This document shows, piece by piece, positions 34,166-44,408 of a stretch of 64,000 nt of DNA. The DNA lies in contig NZ_NESP01000001.1 of NCBI RefSeq assembly GCF_003063475.1, forward strand, positions 1,426,001 through 1,490,000. Reading direction: 5' to 3'. Position numbers and translations under genes: made by a program. Source of the stretch: Limnohabitans curvus (GTDB taxonomy: Bacteria; Pseudomonadota; Gammaproteobacteria; Burkholderiales; Burkholderiaceae_C). A model generated the notes under the pieces. It saw only the letters and a program-made list of their open reading frames with translations. It did no database searches and was not told the DNA's origin. Position 1 is the stretch's first letter. Each line of letters begins with the position of its first letter.

Positions 34166-35014
34166 TCAGCTGACAGATGCAGCGTTCAACGCTGCCAATC
34201 GCTCGGGCGTGCCCACATCGGTCCACGCGCCACTGAAGAGCGACGCACTTACCGCTCCATTGTCCATGGCGGCACGCAACATGGCGGCCAGTGGGGCTTT
34301 CACGCCTTCCGGATTTCCTGCGGGGATAGGACACCAAGCCGCTTCGAAGAAAGCACGCTTGTAAAGCGCGATGGTGCTGAAGGTGTAGCGCGGTATCTCT
34401 TGGCGTGCTGCAGCAGCGGCAACAACAGGCGCATCAGCGGTTGTTGCGACAGCTAACTTCGGCAAATTCAAAGCCAAGCCCTCGGCAGACAAACCAAAGT
34501 CGCCGCCTAGGTTGTGTTCGGGATTAGGGACCAGCCAAATGTGAGCGAGTTGAGGGCTGGCTGTGAAGCGCGCATAGGCCTCAGGCGCAAACACAAAGTC
34601 TGGGGCAAACACATCGCCCGCCGCCACCCAAAACACATCTGCCAACTGGGGCAAGGCACGGGCAATGCCACCTGCTGTTTCCAATGCGCCGCCAAAGTCC
34701 ACGCCTTCTTGCGAATATTGGAGATGCATGGGCGCAAGGCCGTTGGTGTCAAACACATCACCAAAGTGCTGAGGAATTTGCTCGCCCAGCCAAGCCGTGT
34801 TGATGACCAAGTTTTCTACGCCGCCGCGCTGCAGGCCTTGCATGGCCCATTGCATCAGGGGTTGGCCGCGCACGGGCAGTAGCGGCTTAGGCGTGGCATC
34901 GGTGAGGGGACGCATGCGCTCACCGCGGCCTGCTGCCAAAAGTAGGCCCGTGGCAAGGCCTGACGCAGAGCCAACAGGCGAAGTTGAAGGGGCTGAAATG
35001 AGGTGTTTTGTCAT
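34166..35014 (-). CDS. murU: N-acetylmuramate alpha-1-phosphate uridylyltransferase MurU
   Basis: A 282-residue nucleotidyltransferase with the nucleotide-binding signature LLAAGRGERMRPLTDATPKPLL and a C-terminal WTDVGTPERLAALN typical of NDP-sugar pyrophosphorylases. MurU forms UDP-MurNAc from MurNAc-1-phosphate made by AmgK. The short N-terminus and the presence of amgK in the same region support MurU over other sugar nucleotidyltransferases. ATG at 35014 is chosen; the GTG directly before it (35017) lies five bases after a TACACT box and is a possible alternative. pepP follows after 32 bases. Confidence 0.85.
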   Translation of the reverse strand: MTKHLISAPSTSPVGSASGLATGLLLAAGRGERMRPLTDATPKPLLPVRGQPLMQWAMQGLQRGGVENLVINTAWLGEQIPQHFGDVFDTNGLAPMHLQYSQEGVDFGGALETAGGIARALPQLADVFWVAAGDVFAPDFVFAPEAYARFTASPQLAHIWLVPNPEHNLGGDFGLSAEGLALNLPKLAVATTADAPVVAAAAARQEIPRYTFSTIALYKRAFFEAAWCPIPAGNPEGVKAPLAAMLRAAMDNGAVSASLFSGAWTDVGTPERLAALNAASVS

Positions 35015-35140
35015 CACGCCGCAGTGTAGCCAGCCCTGCCGCTGGGTATTTATGAAACATCTGTCACGCGTGGTCAGCCAGCGGTAGGCAGGCTCGCTAA
35101 AATCGTGGTTTTCCCTCACACCCCACCGGAGCCGCCTGAC

Positions 35141-37222
35141 ATGGCAAACACCCAACAAATGGCCAGCGCAATTCGCGCCTTGGCAATGGACGCTGTACAA
35201 CAAGCCAACTCAGGACACCCCGGCGCGCCCATGGGCATGGCCGATATGGCTGTCGCTTTGTGGGGCGACCACCTGCGTCACAACCCCAAGAACCCCCATT
35301 GGTTGAACCGCGACCGCTTTGTGTTGTCCAACGGCCACGGCTCGATGTTGATTTACGCGTTGCTGCACCTCACCGGTTATGACTTGCCCATGGACGAGTT
35401 GAAAAACTTCCGCGTATTGCACAGCAAAACCGCCGGCCACCCCGAAGTAGGCGTGACCCCTGGCATCGAGACAACGACCGGCCCATTGGGCCAAGGCATC
35501 ACCAACGCGGTGGGCATGGCGCTGGCTGAAAAGCTGTTGGCGTCTGAGTTCAACCGCGAAGGGCACGACATCGTCGACCACCACACCTACGCCTTCATGG
35601 GCGACGGTTGTTTGATGGAAGGCATCAGCCACGAAGCGTGCTCATTGGCAGGCGCTTGGAAGCTGAACAAACTCATCGCCTTGTACGACGACAACGGCAT
35701 TTCCATCGACGGCCAAGTGGCCCCTTGGTTCGCTGACAACACACCTGAGCGCTTCAAGTCTTACGGCTGGCAAGTCATTGGCCCCATCGACGGCCACGAC
35801 GCCGCTGTGGTGAGCCAAGCGATTGCCAGCGCCAAGCTGAGTACGACCAAGCCCACCTTGATCGTGTGCAAAACCAGCATCGGCAAAGGCAGCCCCAACC
35901 GCGCTGACACGGCCAAAGCCCACGGCGAGCCCTTGGGCGCCGACGAAATCGCCTTGACCCGCGCCGCCATCGGCTGGAACCACGCGCCCTTCGAAATGCC
36001 CAAAGAGGTGTACGCCGACTGGAACGCTGCTGCCAAAGGCAAGGCCCAAGAAGCCGAGTGGAAAACCGCTTTCGCCGCTTACAAAGCCGCGCACCCCGCC
36101 TTGGCCAAAGAACTGCTGCGCCGCATGGCCGGCGAGTTGCCCAAAAACTTTGCACAAACCGTGGTCGACACCGTCATCGGCGCCCACACCAAAGCCGAAA
36201 CCGTGGCCAGCCGCAAGGCCAGCCAATTGGCCTTGGAAGCCTTCACCGCCGCCTTGCCCGAGCTCTTGGGTGGCAGCGCTGACTTGACCGGCTCCAACCT
36301 GACCAACACCAAATCCACCCCCAACCTGCGCTTTGACTTGGCAGGCAACGTGGTGAAGAACGAAGCAGGCCAAGGCGGCCGTCACATCAACTACGGCGTG
36401 CGCGAATTCGGAATGGCCGCCATCATGAACGGCGTGGCTTTGCACGGCGGCTTCATCCCTTACGGCGGCACGTTCCTGACCTTCAGCGACTACTCGCGCA
36501 ACGCCATCCGCATGGCCGCGCTGATGAAGCAACGCATCATCCATGTGTTCACCCACGACTCCATCGGTTTGGGCGAAGACGGCCCTACACACCAGTCCAT
36601 CGAACACGCAGCGTCATTGCGCTTGATTCCTAACCTCGACGTGTGGCGTCCCGCTGACACGGCTGAAACCGCCGTGGCTTGGGCCGTGGCGTTGCAAAAC
36701 AAAAACAAGCCCACCGCGTTGTTGTTGAGCCGCCAAAACCTGCCTTACTTGCCCAAGGGCGACGTGGTGGCCACCAAAACCACCGAAGCTGCTGGCGATA
36801 TCTCTGGCCTCGACGCCATCAACAAAGGTGCTTACGTGCTGGCCGAGCCAAGCGAAGTCGGCATCAAGAAAAAGGCACAAGCGATCATCTTGGCCACCGG
36901 CTCTGAAGTGCAACTGGCCATGAAAGCGCAAGCTTTGCTGGCCGAGCGCAAGATTGCCGTGCGCGTGGTGTCTGTGCCCAGCACCACCACCTTTGACCGT
37001 CAAAGCGCCGCTTACAAATCAGCCGTCCTGCCCTCAGGCGTGCCGCGCATTGCGGTGGAAATGGGCTCGACCGACGGTTGGTGGAAATACGGCGTGTCCG
37101 CCGTGGTCGGCATCGACACCTACGGCGAGTCTGCACCTGCACCCGTTTTGTTCAAACACTTCGGTTTCACGCCTGAAAACGTGGCCGACACGGTTCAAGC
37201 CGCGCTGCAAAAGCAGGCTTAA
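35141..37222 (+). CDS. tkt: Transketolase
   Basis: A thiamine-diphosphate enzyme of the pentose phosphate pathway. In 693 residues there is the N-terminal [10 protein letters not shown] and [21 protein letters not shown], the TPP/magnesium motif [13 protein letters not shown], then [22 protein letters not shown] in the pyrimidine domain, and a C-terminal domain with [13 protein letters not shown] at 35141 is the conserved start; an earlier in-frame start adds 12 residues. A TAAAAT -10 box at 35098-35103 fits a promoter with a leader of about 30 bases. gap follows after 37 bases. Confidence 0.96.
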   Translation: MANTQQMASAIRALAMDAVQQANSGHPGAPMGMADMAVALWGDHLRHNPKNPHWLNRDRFVLSNGHGSMLIYALLHLTGYDLPMDELKNFRVLHSKTAGHPEVGVTPGIETTTGPLGQGITNAVGMALAEKLLASEFNREGHDIVDHHTYAFMGDGCLMEGISHEACSLAGAWKLNKLIALYDDNGISIDGQVAPWFADNTPERFKSYGWQVIGPIDGHDAAVVSQAIASAKLSTTKPTLIVCKTSIGKGSPNRADTAKAHGEPLGADEIALTRAAIGWNHAPFEMPKEVYADWNAAAKGKAQEAEWKTAFAAYKAAHPALAKELLRRMAGELPKNFAQTVVDTVIGAHTKAETVASRKASQLALEAFTAALPELLGGSADLTGSNLTNTKSTPNLRFDLAGNVVKNEAGQGGRHINYGVREFGMAAIMNGVALHGGFIPYGGTFLTFSDYSRNAIRMAALMKQRIIHVFTHDSIGLGEDGPTHQSIEHAASLRLIPNLDVWRPADTAETAVAWAVALQNKNKPTALLLSRQNLPYLPKGDVVATKTTEAAGDISGLDAINKGAYVLAEPSEVGIKKKAQAIILATGSEVQLAMKAQALLAERKIAVRVVSVPSTTTFDRQSAAYKSAVLPSGVPRIAVEMGSTDGWWKYGVSAVVGIDTYGESAPAPVLFKHFGFTPENVADTVQAALQKQA

Positions 37223-37250
37223 ACCACCTAGGTTTTTAACTTTCTCCTGA

Positions 37251-38267
<1,017 letters not shown>

Positions 38268-38290
38268 TTCTTTAAAACCTTGCTACACAT

Positions 38291-38315
38291 AAGCGCCTTC
38301 GGGCGCTTTTTCTTT
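38291..38315 (+). terminator. Intrinsic terminator after first gap gene
   Basis: AAGCGCC-TTCG-GGCGCTT stem with a UUCG tetraloop followed by TTTTCTTT. Confidence 0.92.
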
Positions 38316-38333
38316 GCCTGCTTTTTTCATTAG

Positions 38334-39407
<1,074 letters not shown>

Positions 39408-39446
39408 AACAAATAGGCACTTTGCGTGCCTTGTGGCTCCAACAGC

Positions 39447-39475
39447 GCCAGTGCTTCAAACGCACTGGCTTTTTT
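39447..39475 (+). terminator. Intrinsic terminator after second gap gene
   Basis: GCCAGTGC/GCACTGGC stem with a seven-base loop and a six-T run that touches the stop of the convergent GDT1-family gene. A smaller hairpin AGGCAC/GTGCCT precedes it at 39415-39431. Confidence 0.9.
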
Positions 39476-40133
39476 ATGGCGCGCTTGATGCGGCTAAAGC
39501 CGCCGATGCAGGCTCGCTAGGAGCAACAGCTTGTGCGGCCACATCATGTGGTTTGCCATGCGTCTCAGGCGCTTCGCCGCCAAACAACACCAGCAGTCCC
39601 AGCACCACAAACACCGCCGCGCTGATGCGATGCACCCAAGTAAGCGGCACCAAACGCGTGATGCGCTCGCCAAACCACACCACCGGCGCGTTGGCCAACA
39701 TCATGCCCAGCGTCGTGCCCGCCACCACCCACAACCACGACTGATATTCCGCTGCCAGCATCACGGTAGCAATTTGTGTTTTGTCGCCCATCTCGGCCAA
39801 GAAGAAAGCAATGACCGTGGTACCAAACACACCAAACTTTGGCTGCACATCTGCGTCATCGTCGTCCAATTTGTCAGGCACCAACATCCACGCAGCCATG
39901 GCCAAGAACGACACGCCCAAGACCCAGCGCAACACCGTCGGGCCCATCAGGCTGGTGACCCACGCCCCCAAACCGCCAGCCAAGGCGTGATTGGCCAGTG
40001 TGGCCACAAAAATACCCCACACGATGGGCCAGGGCTTGCGAAAACGTGCGGCCAGCACGAGTGATAAAAGTTGCGTCTTGTCGCCCATTTCGGCGAGGGC
40101 GACGATGCCCGTTGAGATCAAAAAAGCTTCCAT
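39474..40133 (-). CDS. TMEM165/GDT1 family cation exporter (UPF0016), probable manganese exporter
   Basis: A 219-residue inner-membrane protein with about six helices arranged as two repeats. Each carries the family signature: ALAEMGDKTQLLSLVLAARF near residue 13 and FLAEMGDKTQIATVMLAAEY near residue 110. ExGDKT motifs bind divalent cations in this family, and bacterial MneA-type members export Mn. The C-terminus is an Ala/Pro/Ser-rich tail of about 25 residues. It lacks a ribosome-binding site; a TAGGAT box lies six bases before the ATG. It is divergent from amtB. I looked for a yybP-ykoY manganese riboswitch upstream and did not find one. Confidence 0.85.
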   Translation of the reverse strand: MEAFLISTGIVALAEMGDKTQLLSLVLAARFRKPWPIVWGIFVATLANHALAGGLGAWVTSLMGPTVLRWVLGVSFLAMAAWMLVPDKLDDDDADVQPKFGVFGTTVIAFFLAEMGDKTQIATVMLAAEYQSWLWVVAGTTLGMMLANAPVVWFGERITRLVPLTWVHRISAAVFVVLGLLVLFGGEAPETHGKPHDVAAQAVAPSEPASAALAASSAP

Positions 40134-40139
40134 GAAGCG

Positions 40140-40145
40140 ATCCTA
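40140..40145 (-). promoter_or_regulatory. Candidate -10 box of a leaderless GDT1-gene mRNA
   Basis: TAGGAT on the minus strand is followed by six bases and the ATG at 40133, with no ribosome-binding site between. Confidence 0.3.
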
Positions 40146-40177
40146 CCGCGCGTCGCTTTTCAAATCTCCGCACCATT

Positions 40178-40193
40178 TGGTGCATTTTTTGCT
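40178..40193 (+). promoter_or_regulatory. Candidate sigma54 promoter of amtB
   Basis: TGG and TTGCT are placed with GG (40179-40180) and GC (40191-40192) exactly ten bases apart, the defining sigma54 -24/-12 spacing. An inverted GCACC-N4-GGTGC overlaps the -24 element (40170-40183). Further GGTGC copies at 40201 and 40219 and GCACC at 40230 follow. Nitrogen-regulated amtB promoters commonly use sigma54 and NtrC, whose sites contain GCACC/GGTGC. Confidence 0.5.
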
Positions 40194-40265
40194 TACATCA
40201 GGTGCAAACGAAAAAATAGGTGCAAAAACGCACCAAAACAAAACAAACCTTCCAAGGATAAATTT

Positions 40266-41468
40266 ATGGACGCACACAAACAGGGCGCAGATGCTTTGTT
40301 CATTCTGCTCGGAGCCATCATGGTGCTTGCCATGCATGCAGGTTTCGCATTTTTAGAACTGGGCACCGTTCGCCGCAAAAACCAAGTCAATGCACTGGTA
40401 AAGATTTTGGTGGACTTCTGCGTATCCACCCTTGCCTACTTTGTGGTGGGTTACGGCGTGGCTTATGGCGCAAGCTTCATGATCGGCGCCGAATCGCTGG
40501 CCGACAAAAATGGCTACGAGCTGGTGAAGTTCTTTTTCTTGTTGACATTTGCGGCGGCAATTCCCGCCATCATCTCAGGCGGTATTGCGGAACGCGCCAA
40601 GTTTTGGCCACAACTGATTGCCACCGCCGTCATCGTCGGCTTCGTGTACCCCTTCTTTGAAGGCATTGCTTGGAACCAGCATTTCGGTTTTCAGGCGTGG
40701 CTCAAAGAATTGACCGGTGATGAGTTCCACGACTTTGCGGGCTCTGTGGTGGTTCATGCCGTGGGCGGCTGGATTGCTTTGCCTGCGGTGTTGTTGCTCG
40801 GCGCACGCAGCAACCGCTACCGCAAAGACGGTGCGATTTCTGCACATCCACCATCGAGCATTCCGTTCCTCGCCTTGGGCGCATGGATTTTGATCGTGGG
40901 CTGGTTTGGCTTCAACGTGATGAGCGCACAAACCCTAGACAAAATTTCTGGCCTCGTGGCGGTCAACTCGTTGATGGCCATGGTGGGCGGCACCTTGGTA
41001 GCGCTGATTGCGGGCAAGAACGACCCAGGCTTTGTACACAACGGCCCCTTGGCGGGGTTGGTCGCGGTGTGCGCGGGCTCTGATTTGATGCACCCCATGG
41101 GCGCCTTGGTGGTGGGCGCTGTAGCAGGTGGCATTTTTGTGGTGATGTTCACGCTCACCCAAAACAAGTGGCGCATTGACGATGTGTTGGGTGTGTGGCC
41201 TTTGCACGGCTTGTGCGGCACATGGGGCGGCATTGCCGCAGGCGTTTTTGGCTCGCAAGCGCTCGGTGGTTTGGGCGGCGTCAATCTCACGGCGCAGTTG
41301 GCGGGCACAGCGCTCGGTGTGGTGTGGGCATTGATGGGTGGTTTTGTGGTGTACGGCGTACTGAAGATGACGCTCGGTTTGCGCTTGAGCCAAGAGGAAG
41401 AATTCGAAGGCGCCGACTTGACGATTCACAAGATCACAGCGTCTCCAGACAGAGAAGCCAGCTGGTAA
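40266..41468 (+). CDS. amtB: Ammonium transporter AmtB
   Basis: An inner-membrane ammonium channel of 400 residues, 11 predicted helices and no cleaved signal peptide. The pore twin-His motif is visible as VVVHAVGGW and WPLHGLCGTWGG, and the phenylalanine-gate region and SGGIAERAKFWP match Amt proteins. The C-terminal tail after helix 11 has the short EFEGADLTIHK segment, which in family members contacts PII proteins. No glnK gene is adjacent, unlike the common glnK-amtB pair. An AAGGA site lies upstream of ATG at 40266. Confidence 0.95.
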   Translation: MDAHKQGADALFILLGAIMVLAMHAGFAFLELGTVRRKNQVNALVKILVDFCVSTLAYFVVGYGVAYGASFMIGAESLADKNGYELVKFFFLLTFAAAIPAIISGGIAERAKFWPQLIATAVIVGFVYPFFEGIAWNQHFGFQAWLKELTGDEFHDFAGSVVVHAVGGWIALPAVLLLGARSNRYRKDGAISAHPPSSIPFLALGAWILIVGWFGFNVMSAQTLDKISGLVAVNSLMAMVGGTLVALIAGKNDPGFVHNGPLAGLVAVCAGSDLMHPMGALVVGAVAGGIFVVMFTLTQNKWRIDDVLGVWPLHGLCGTWGGIAAGVFGSQALGGLGGVNLTAQLAGTALGVVWALMGGFVVYGVLKMTLGLRLSQEEEFEGADLTIHKITASPDREASW

Positions 41469-41559
41469 GTCGGCACGATTTGTCGTTTTTCGGGTATGAA
41501 TCCAGTTAAATACAGGTAAACGCTTGGTTATTTAGGTAACTTGTGCTCCATAATGGTCG

Positions 41560-41592
41560 CAACCTTGTGAATGCTCGTCATTGGCAAGGTTG
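41560..41592 (+). promoter_or_regulatory. First stem-loop in the RRM-protein mRNA leader
   Basis: CAACCTTG/CAAGGTTG (8 bp) continues, after a two-base internal loop, into AATG/CATT around a five-base loop. A CATAAT -10-like box at 41549-41554 would start transcription almost at the foot of the stem. Confidence 0.6.
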
Positions 41593-41619
41593 TATTTGGT
41601 GATCGGTCAGTTTCGGTTC

Positions 41620-41658
41620 GGGACTCCATCGCTTTGTTTTTGTGTTTTAAGGAGTCCC
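41620..41658 (+). promoter_or_regulatory. Stem-loop that sequesters the ribosome-binding site of the RRM-protein gene
   Basis: GGGACTCC (41620-41627) is perfectly complementary to GGAGTCCC (41651-41658), which contains the AAGGAG ribosome-binding site five bases or so before the ATG at 41663. The 23-base loop is U-rich. Confidence 0.75.
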
Positions 41659-41662
41659 TTTC

Positions 41663-42103
41663 ATGGGCAATAAACTGTACGTCGGCAATTTGCCGTATTC
41701 GGTACGCGACAGCGATCTTGAGCAGTCTTTCGGACAGTTCGGTTCTGTGACTAGCGCCAAGGTCATGATGGAGCGCGACACTGGCCGCTCTAAAGGTTTT
41801 GGTTTCGTCGAAATGGGCAGCGATGCCGAAGCTTTGGCAGCCGTCGAAGGCATGAACGGCGCCCCTTTGGGTGGTCGTAGCCTCGTGGTGAACGAAGCTC
41901 GCCCAATGGAGCCACGTCCTCCCCGCACCGGCGGTTTCGGTGGTGGTGGTGGCGGCTACGGTGGTGGCGGTCGTGAAGGCGGCGGCGGTGGTGGTGGCGG
42001 CGGTTTCCGTAGCCCCTACGGCGGCGGCGGTGCTGGCGGCGGTCGTCGTGAAGGCGGCGGCGGCGGTGGTCGTGGCGGTTTCGGTGGTGGCAGCAGCTAC
42101 TAA
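41663..42103 (+). CDS. RRM-type RNA-binding protein with glycine-rich tail
   Basis: A 146-residue protein. One RRM domain spans about 3-80 with RNP2 LYVGNL (5-10) and RNP1 KGFGFVEM (44-51), and a Gly/Arg-rich low-complexity tail runs from about 90 to the end (GGGGYGGGG and REGGGG blocks). Similar small RRM proteins in cyanobacteria and proteobacteria bind U-rich RNA and are often cold-induced. The tail is the kind that promotes RNA binding and condensation. The ribosome-binding site is buried in a leader hairpin, so translation is probably controlled. The precise role is unknown. Confidence 0.92.
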   Translation: MGNKLYVGNLPYSVRDSDLEQSFGQFGSVTSAKVMMERDTGRSKGFGFVEMGSDAEALAAVEGMNGAPLGGRSLVVNEARPMEPRPPRTGGFGGGGGGYGGGGREGGGGGGGGGFRSPYGGGGAGGGRREGGGGGGRGGFGGGSSY

Positions 42104-42125
42104 TCGATCTGCTTCACTGCAAATC

Positions 42126-42152
42126 AAAAGGCTCCCTTGGGAGCCTTTTTTT
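42126..42152. terminator. Bidirectional intrinsic terminator between the RRM gene and lptC
   Basis: AAAAGGCTCCC-TT-GGGAGCCTTTT with T-runs on both strands. Confidence 0.93.
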
Positions 42153-42170
42153 ATGGGCATTTGAATGCGC

Positions 42171-42818
42171 TTATTTTTTGTCTTTGGGTGGTTGCAATGT
42201 ACCGCGCACACGTCCAGTGAGCTGCATCAAACGATCTAAATTGTCGTAGTCCATGCCGTCTGCAGTAAATCGATCACCGGCACCACGGACCAAAACAACG
42301 GGCAAGTGCGAACGAACTTGTTCGGTATTGGCAAACAAGTGCAAGAAATCACTTTGCAATTCGCTTCGTGGCGTCACCACCCCTTGGGCGCTGGTGCTGG
42401 CTTCACGGATGACAACCGCTTTATCAAACAACTGTGCCTCTGAGCCATCTGCATTGATAAGACCACGCGCAGCCACGGCGGTAGTGATGCGACCCTCTGC
42501 GCCCAAGATCCGGATGCGGGGTTGGTCGATTTCTAAGGTGTCGGTATCGGGGTAATGGCGTCCTTCGATGCCCACCATTTCGCTTTTGAGTTTGCCATCT
42601 TCGCCAAACACCTTCACTGAAAAATCTCGCATGAAATAGTCAGGGACATGGCGCGGTGCGGCTTCAAGCTCTGGCTCACTCATGGTGGGCGTGTTGCGCA
42701 CGAGCCAGTAGGTGGTCATGGCCATCACGCCCATGAGTAACAGCGGCAGGTAGACAGCGAGGCGATCCCACACACGGCGGACGCGCAGCACCAACGACAC
42801 AGGGGCGGCCGTGCTCAT
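42171..42818 (-). CDS. lptC: LPS export protein LptC
   Basis: The inner-membrane-anchored bridge component that takes lipopolysaccharide from LptBFG and passes it to LptA. The 215-residue protein has one N-terminal helix (LAVYLPLLLMGVMAMTTYWLV), then a beta-jellyroll with YFMRDFSVKVFGEDGKLKSE and a GRVRGTL ending. It overlaps kdsC by four bases (ATGA). lptA and lptB, which usually follow, are not present; a terminator and a convergent gene come instead. Confidence 0.92.
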   Translation of the reverse strand: MSTAAPVSLVLRVRRVWDRLAVYLPLLLMGVMAMTTYWLVRNTPTMSEPELEAAPRHVPDYFMRDFSVKVFGEDGKLKSEMVGIEGRHYPDTDTLEIDQPRIRILGAEGRITTAVAARGLINADGSEAQLFDKAVVIREASTSAQGVVTPRSELQSDFLHLFANTEQVRSHLPVVLVRGAGDRFTADGMDYDNLDRLMQLTGRVRGTLQPPKDKK

Positions 42819-43369
42819 GCGAGATAACCTCTTAGCAACTCAGCGTAACAGCCACTGGCCACCAGCAACAAGTCGCAAAACTCGCGCGCAGCGCCGTGCC
42901 CGCCTTCGCGTTGCGTCACATAGTGCGCAACTGCTTTCGCTTCGATGTGTGCGTTGCTGGGTGCGCAAGCAAAAGCCGCGCGTGTCATAACAGCCAAGTC
43001 TGGCCAGTCATCGCCCATGTGTGCGGCTTGTGACCAATCCAGGCCAAGCTCATTCAAAATTTCTTGCGCAGCGGGCGCTTTATCTTCAGTGCCATAACGC
43101 ACGTGCGTGATGCCCAAGGCCTTGAGGCGCGCACGCAAAGGCGCACTGTCGCGACCTGTGATGACTGCGGCTGTGATGCCCACTTTTTGCAGCATCTTCA
43201 AACCATGGCCATCCAGGGTAGAAAACCGCTTGATCGTTTCACCGCTCTCGGTAAACAGCAAACCGCCGTCGGTGAGCACGCCATCCACGTCAAAAAATGC
43301 AATGCGTATGCCTTGTGCGCGCAACAGCAGCGCGGGTTCAAAATTCAGTGCAGGGGTAAAGGTATTCAT
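42815..43369 (-). CDS. kdsC: 3-deoxy-D-manno-octulosonate-8-phosphate phosphatase KdsC
   Basis: HAD-family phosphatase releasing KDO for lipopolysaccharide core synthesis. In 184 residues the nucleophile motif FFDVDGVLTDG lies near residue 27, followed by TGRDS, and motif with Lys and GDDWPDLAVM. The ATG at 43369 overlaps the kdsD stop (TGATG); an earlier in-frame start is rejected because it lies inside kdsD. It is the second enzyme of the kdsD-kdsC-lptC run. Confidence 0.94.
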   Translation of the reverse strand: MNTFTPALNFEPALLLRAQGIRIAFFDVDGVLTDGGLLFTESGETIKRFSTLDGHGLKMLQKVGITAAVITGRDSAPLRARLKALGITHVRYGTEDKAPAAQEILNELGLDWSQAAHMGDDWPDLAVMTRAAFACAPSNAHIEAKAVAHYVTQREGGHGAAREFCDLLLVASGCYAELLRGYLA

Positions 43370-44382
43370 CAAATGACTTTCGCGCGCATCAGATCGTTGG
43401 TGTTGATCGCGCCGCACAGGGTGCCTTGCTCGTCCACCACCAAAACGCTGGTGATGCGGTGCAGCTCCATCAACTCAGCGGCTTCAGCAGCCAATGCCCC
43501 TGAACGCACCGTACGTGGGTTGGCGTGCATGACTTGCTGCGCGGTGAGTTGACGCATGTCGGTGCCTGTTTCAATCAAGCGACGCAAGTCCCCATCGGTG
43601 AAGATACCCAACACTTTTTTGTTCGCGTCCACGATGGCCGATGCGCCCAAACCTTTGACACTCATTTCGCGCATCAAGTCACTGAAAGTCGCTGTGGGCA
43701 ACACGCCTGGCACGGCGTCACCGCTGCGCATCACATCGCTCACGTGCGTGAGCAAACGGCGGCCCAAGGCGCCGCCGGGGTGTGAACGGGCAAAGTCTTC
43801 GGCCTTGAAACCACGCGCATCCAGCAGCGCAACGGCCAAGGCGTCGCCCATCGCCATTTGTGCAGTGGTGCTGGCGGTGGGCGCCAAGTTGAGTGGACAG
43901 GCTTCTTTGAGCACGCCTGTGTTGAGCACGATGTCCGCATGGCTGGCAAGCGTGGACTGCGCGCCACCGGTGAGCGCCACCAGAGGAACGCCTTGACGTT
44001 TGAGCACGGGCAGGATGGCAGCGAGTTCATCGCTTTCACCGCTGTTGGAAATGGCAATCACCAAATCCGAATCTTTGACCATGCCGAGATCGCCATGGCT
44101 AGCCTCGGCAGGATGCACAAACATTGCGGCAGTGCCCGTGGACGCCAAGGTCGCAGTGATCTTGCGACCCACATGGCCGCTTTTGCCCATGCCCATCACG
44201 ACCACGCGGCCTGTGACTTTGAGGATTGCACGCACGGCTTGCACGAATGAGGGCGACAAGCCTTCGCGCAAGTGCCGCACTGCGTCTGCCTCGATGGTGA
44301 GGGTGTCATGGGCCAGCTGCAAAATGCGCTGGTCGTCCACCTGCGCAGCAGTGCTGGCGACGTGAGCATGGGTTTGGGTCAT
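43369..44382 (-). CDS. kdsD: Arabinose-5-phosphate isomerase KdsD (KpsF/GutQ family)
   Basis: Converts ribulose-5-phosphate to arabinose-5-phosphate, the first step of KDO synthesis. The 337-residue protein has a SIS domain at about 40-190 (GMGKSGHVGRKITATLASTGT; HGDLGMV; ISNSGES) and two CBS domains after about 200 (GIFTDGDLRRLIETG; ITSVLVVDEQG). ATG at 44382 is used. An in-frame GTG two codons upstream is possible. A TAAAAT box lies six bases before the ATG with no ribosome-binding site. It sits 26 bases after the mnmE stop on the same strand. Confidence 0.94.
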   Translation of the reverse strand: MTQTHAHVASTAAQVDDQRILQLAHDTLTIEADAVRHLREGLSPSFVQAVRAILKVTGRVVVMGMGKSGHVGRKITATLASTGTAAMFVHPAEASHGDLGMVKDSDLVIAISNSGESDELAAILPVLKRQGVPLVALTGGAQSTLASHADIVLNTGVLKEACPLNLAPTASTTAQMAMGDALAVALLDARGFKAEDFARSHPGGALGRRLLTHVSDVMRSGDAVPGVLPTATFSDLMREMSVKGLGASAIVDANKKVLGIFTDGDLRRLIETGTDMRQLTAQQVMHANPRTVRSGALAAEAAELMELHRITSVLVVDEQGTLCGAINTNDLMRAKVI

Positions 44383-44388
44383 GCGCAC

Positions 44389-44394
44389 ATTTTA
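44389..44394 (-). promoter_or_regulatory. Candidate -10 box of a leaderless kdsD mRNA
   Basis: TAAAAT on the minus strand is followed by six bases and ATG at 44382, with no ribosome-binding site. Confidence 0.4.
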
Positions 44395-44408
44395 TCGGTG
44401 GGGTGGGC

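Noticed and set aside
35642..36607. 321-codon open frame opposite tkt
   Set aside because: Gly/Val/His-rich shadow of the transketolase frame; no start context and no family motif.
40134..40265. yybP-ykoY manganese riboswitch before the GDT1-family gene
   Set aside because: I could not find the conserved riboswitch core in the 132 bases, and the TAGGAT box beside the ATG leaves no room for a leader on that strand.
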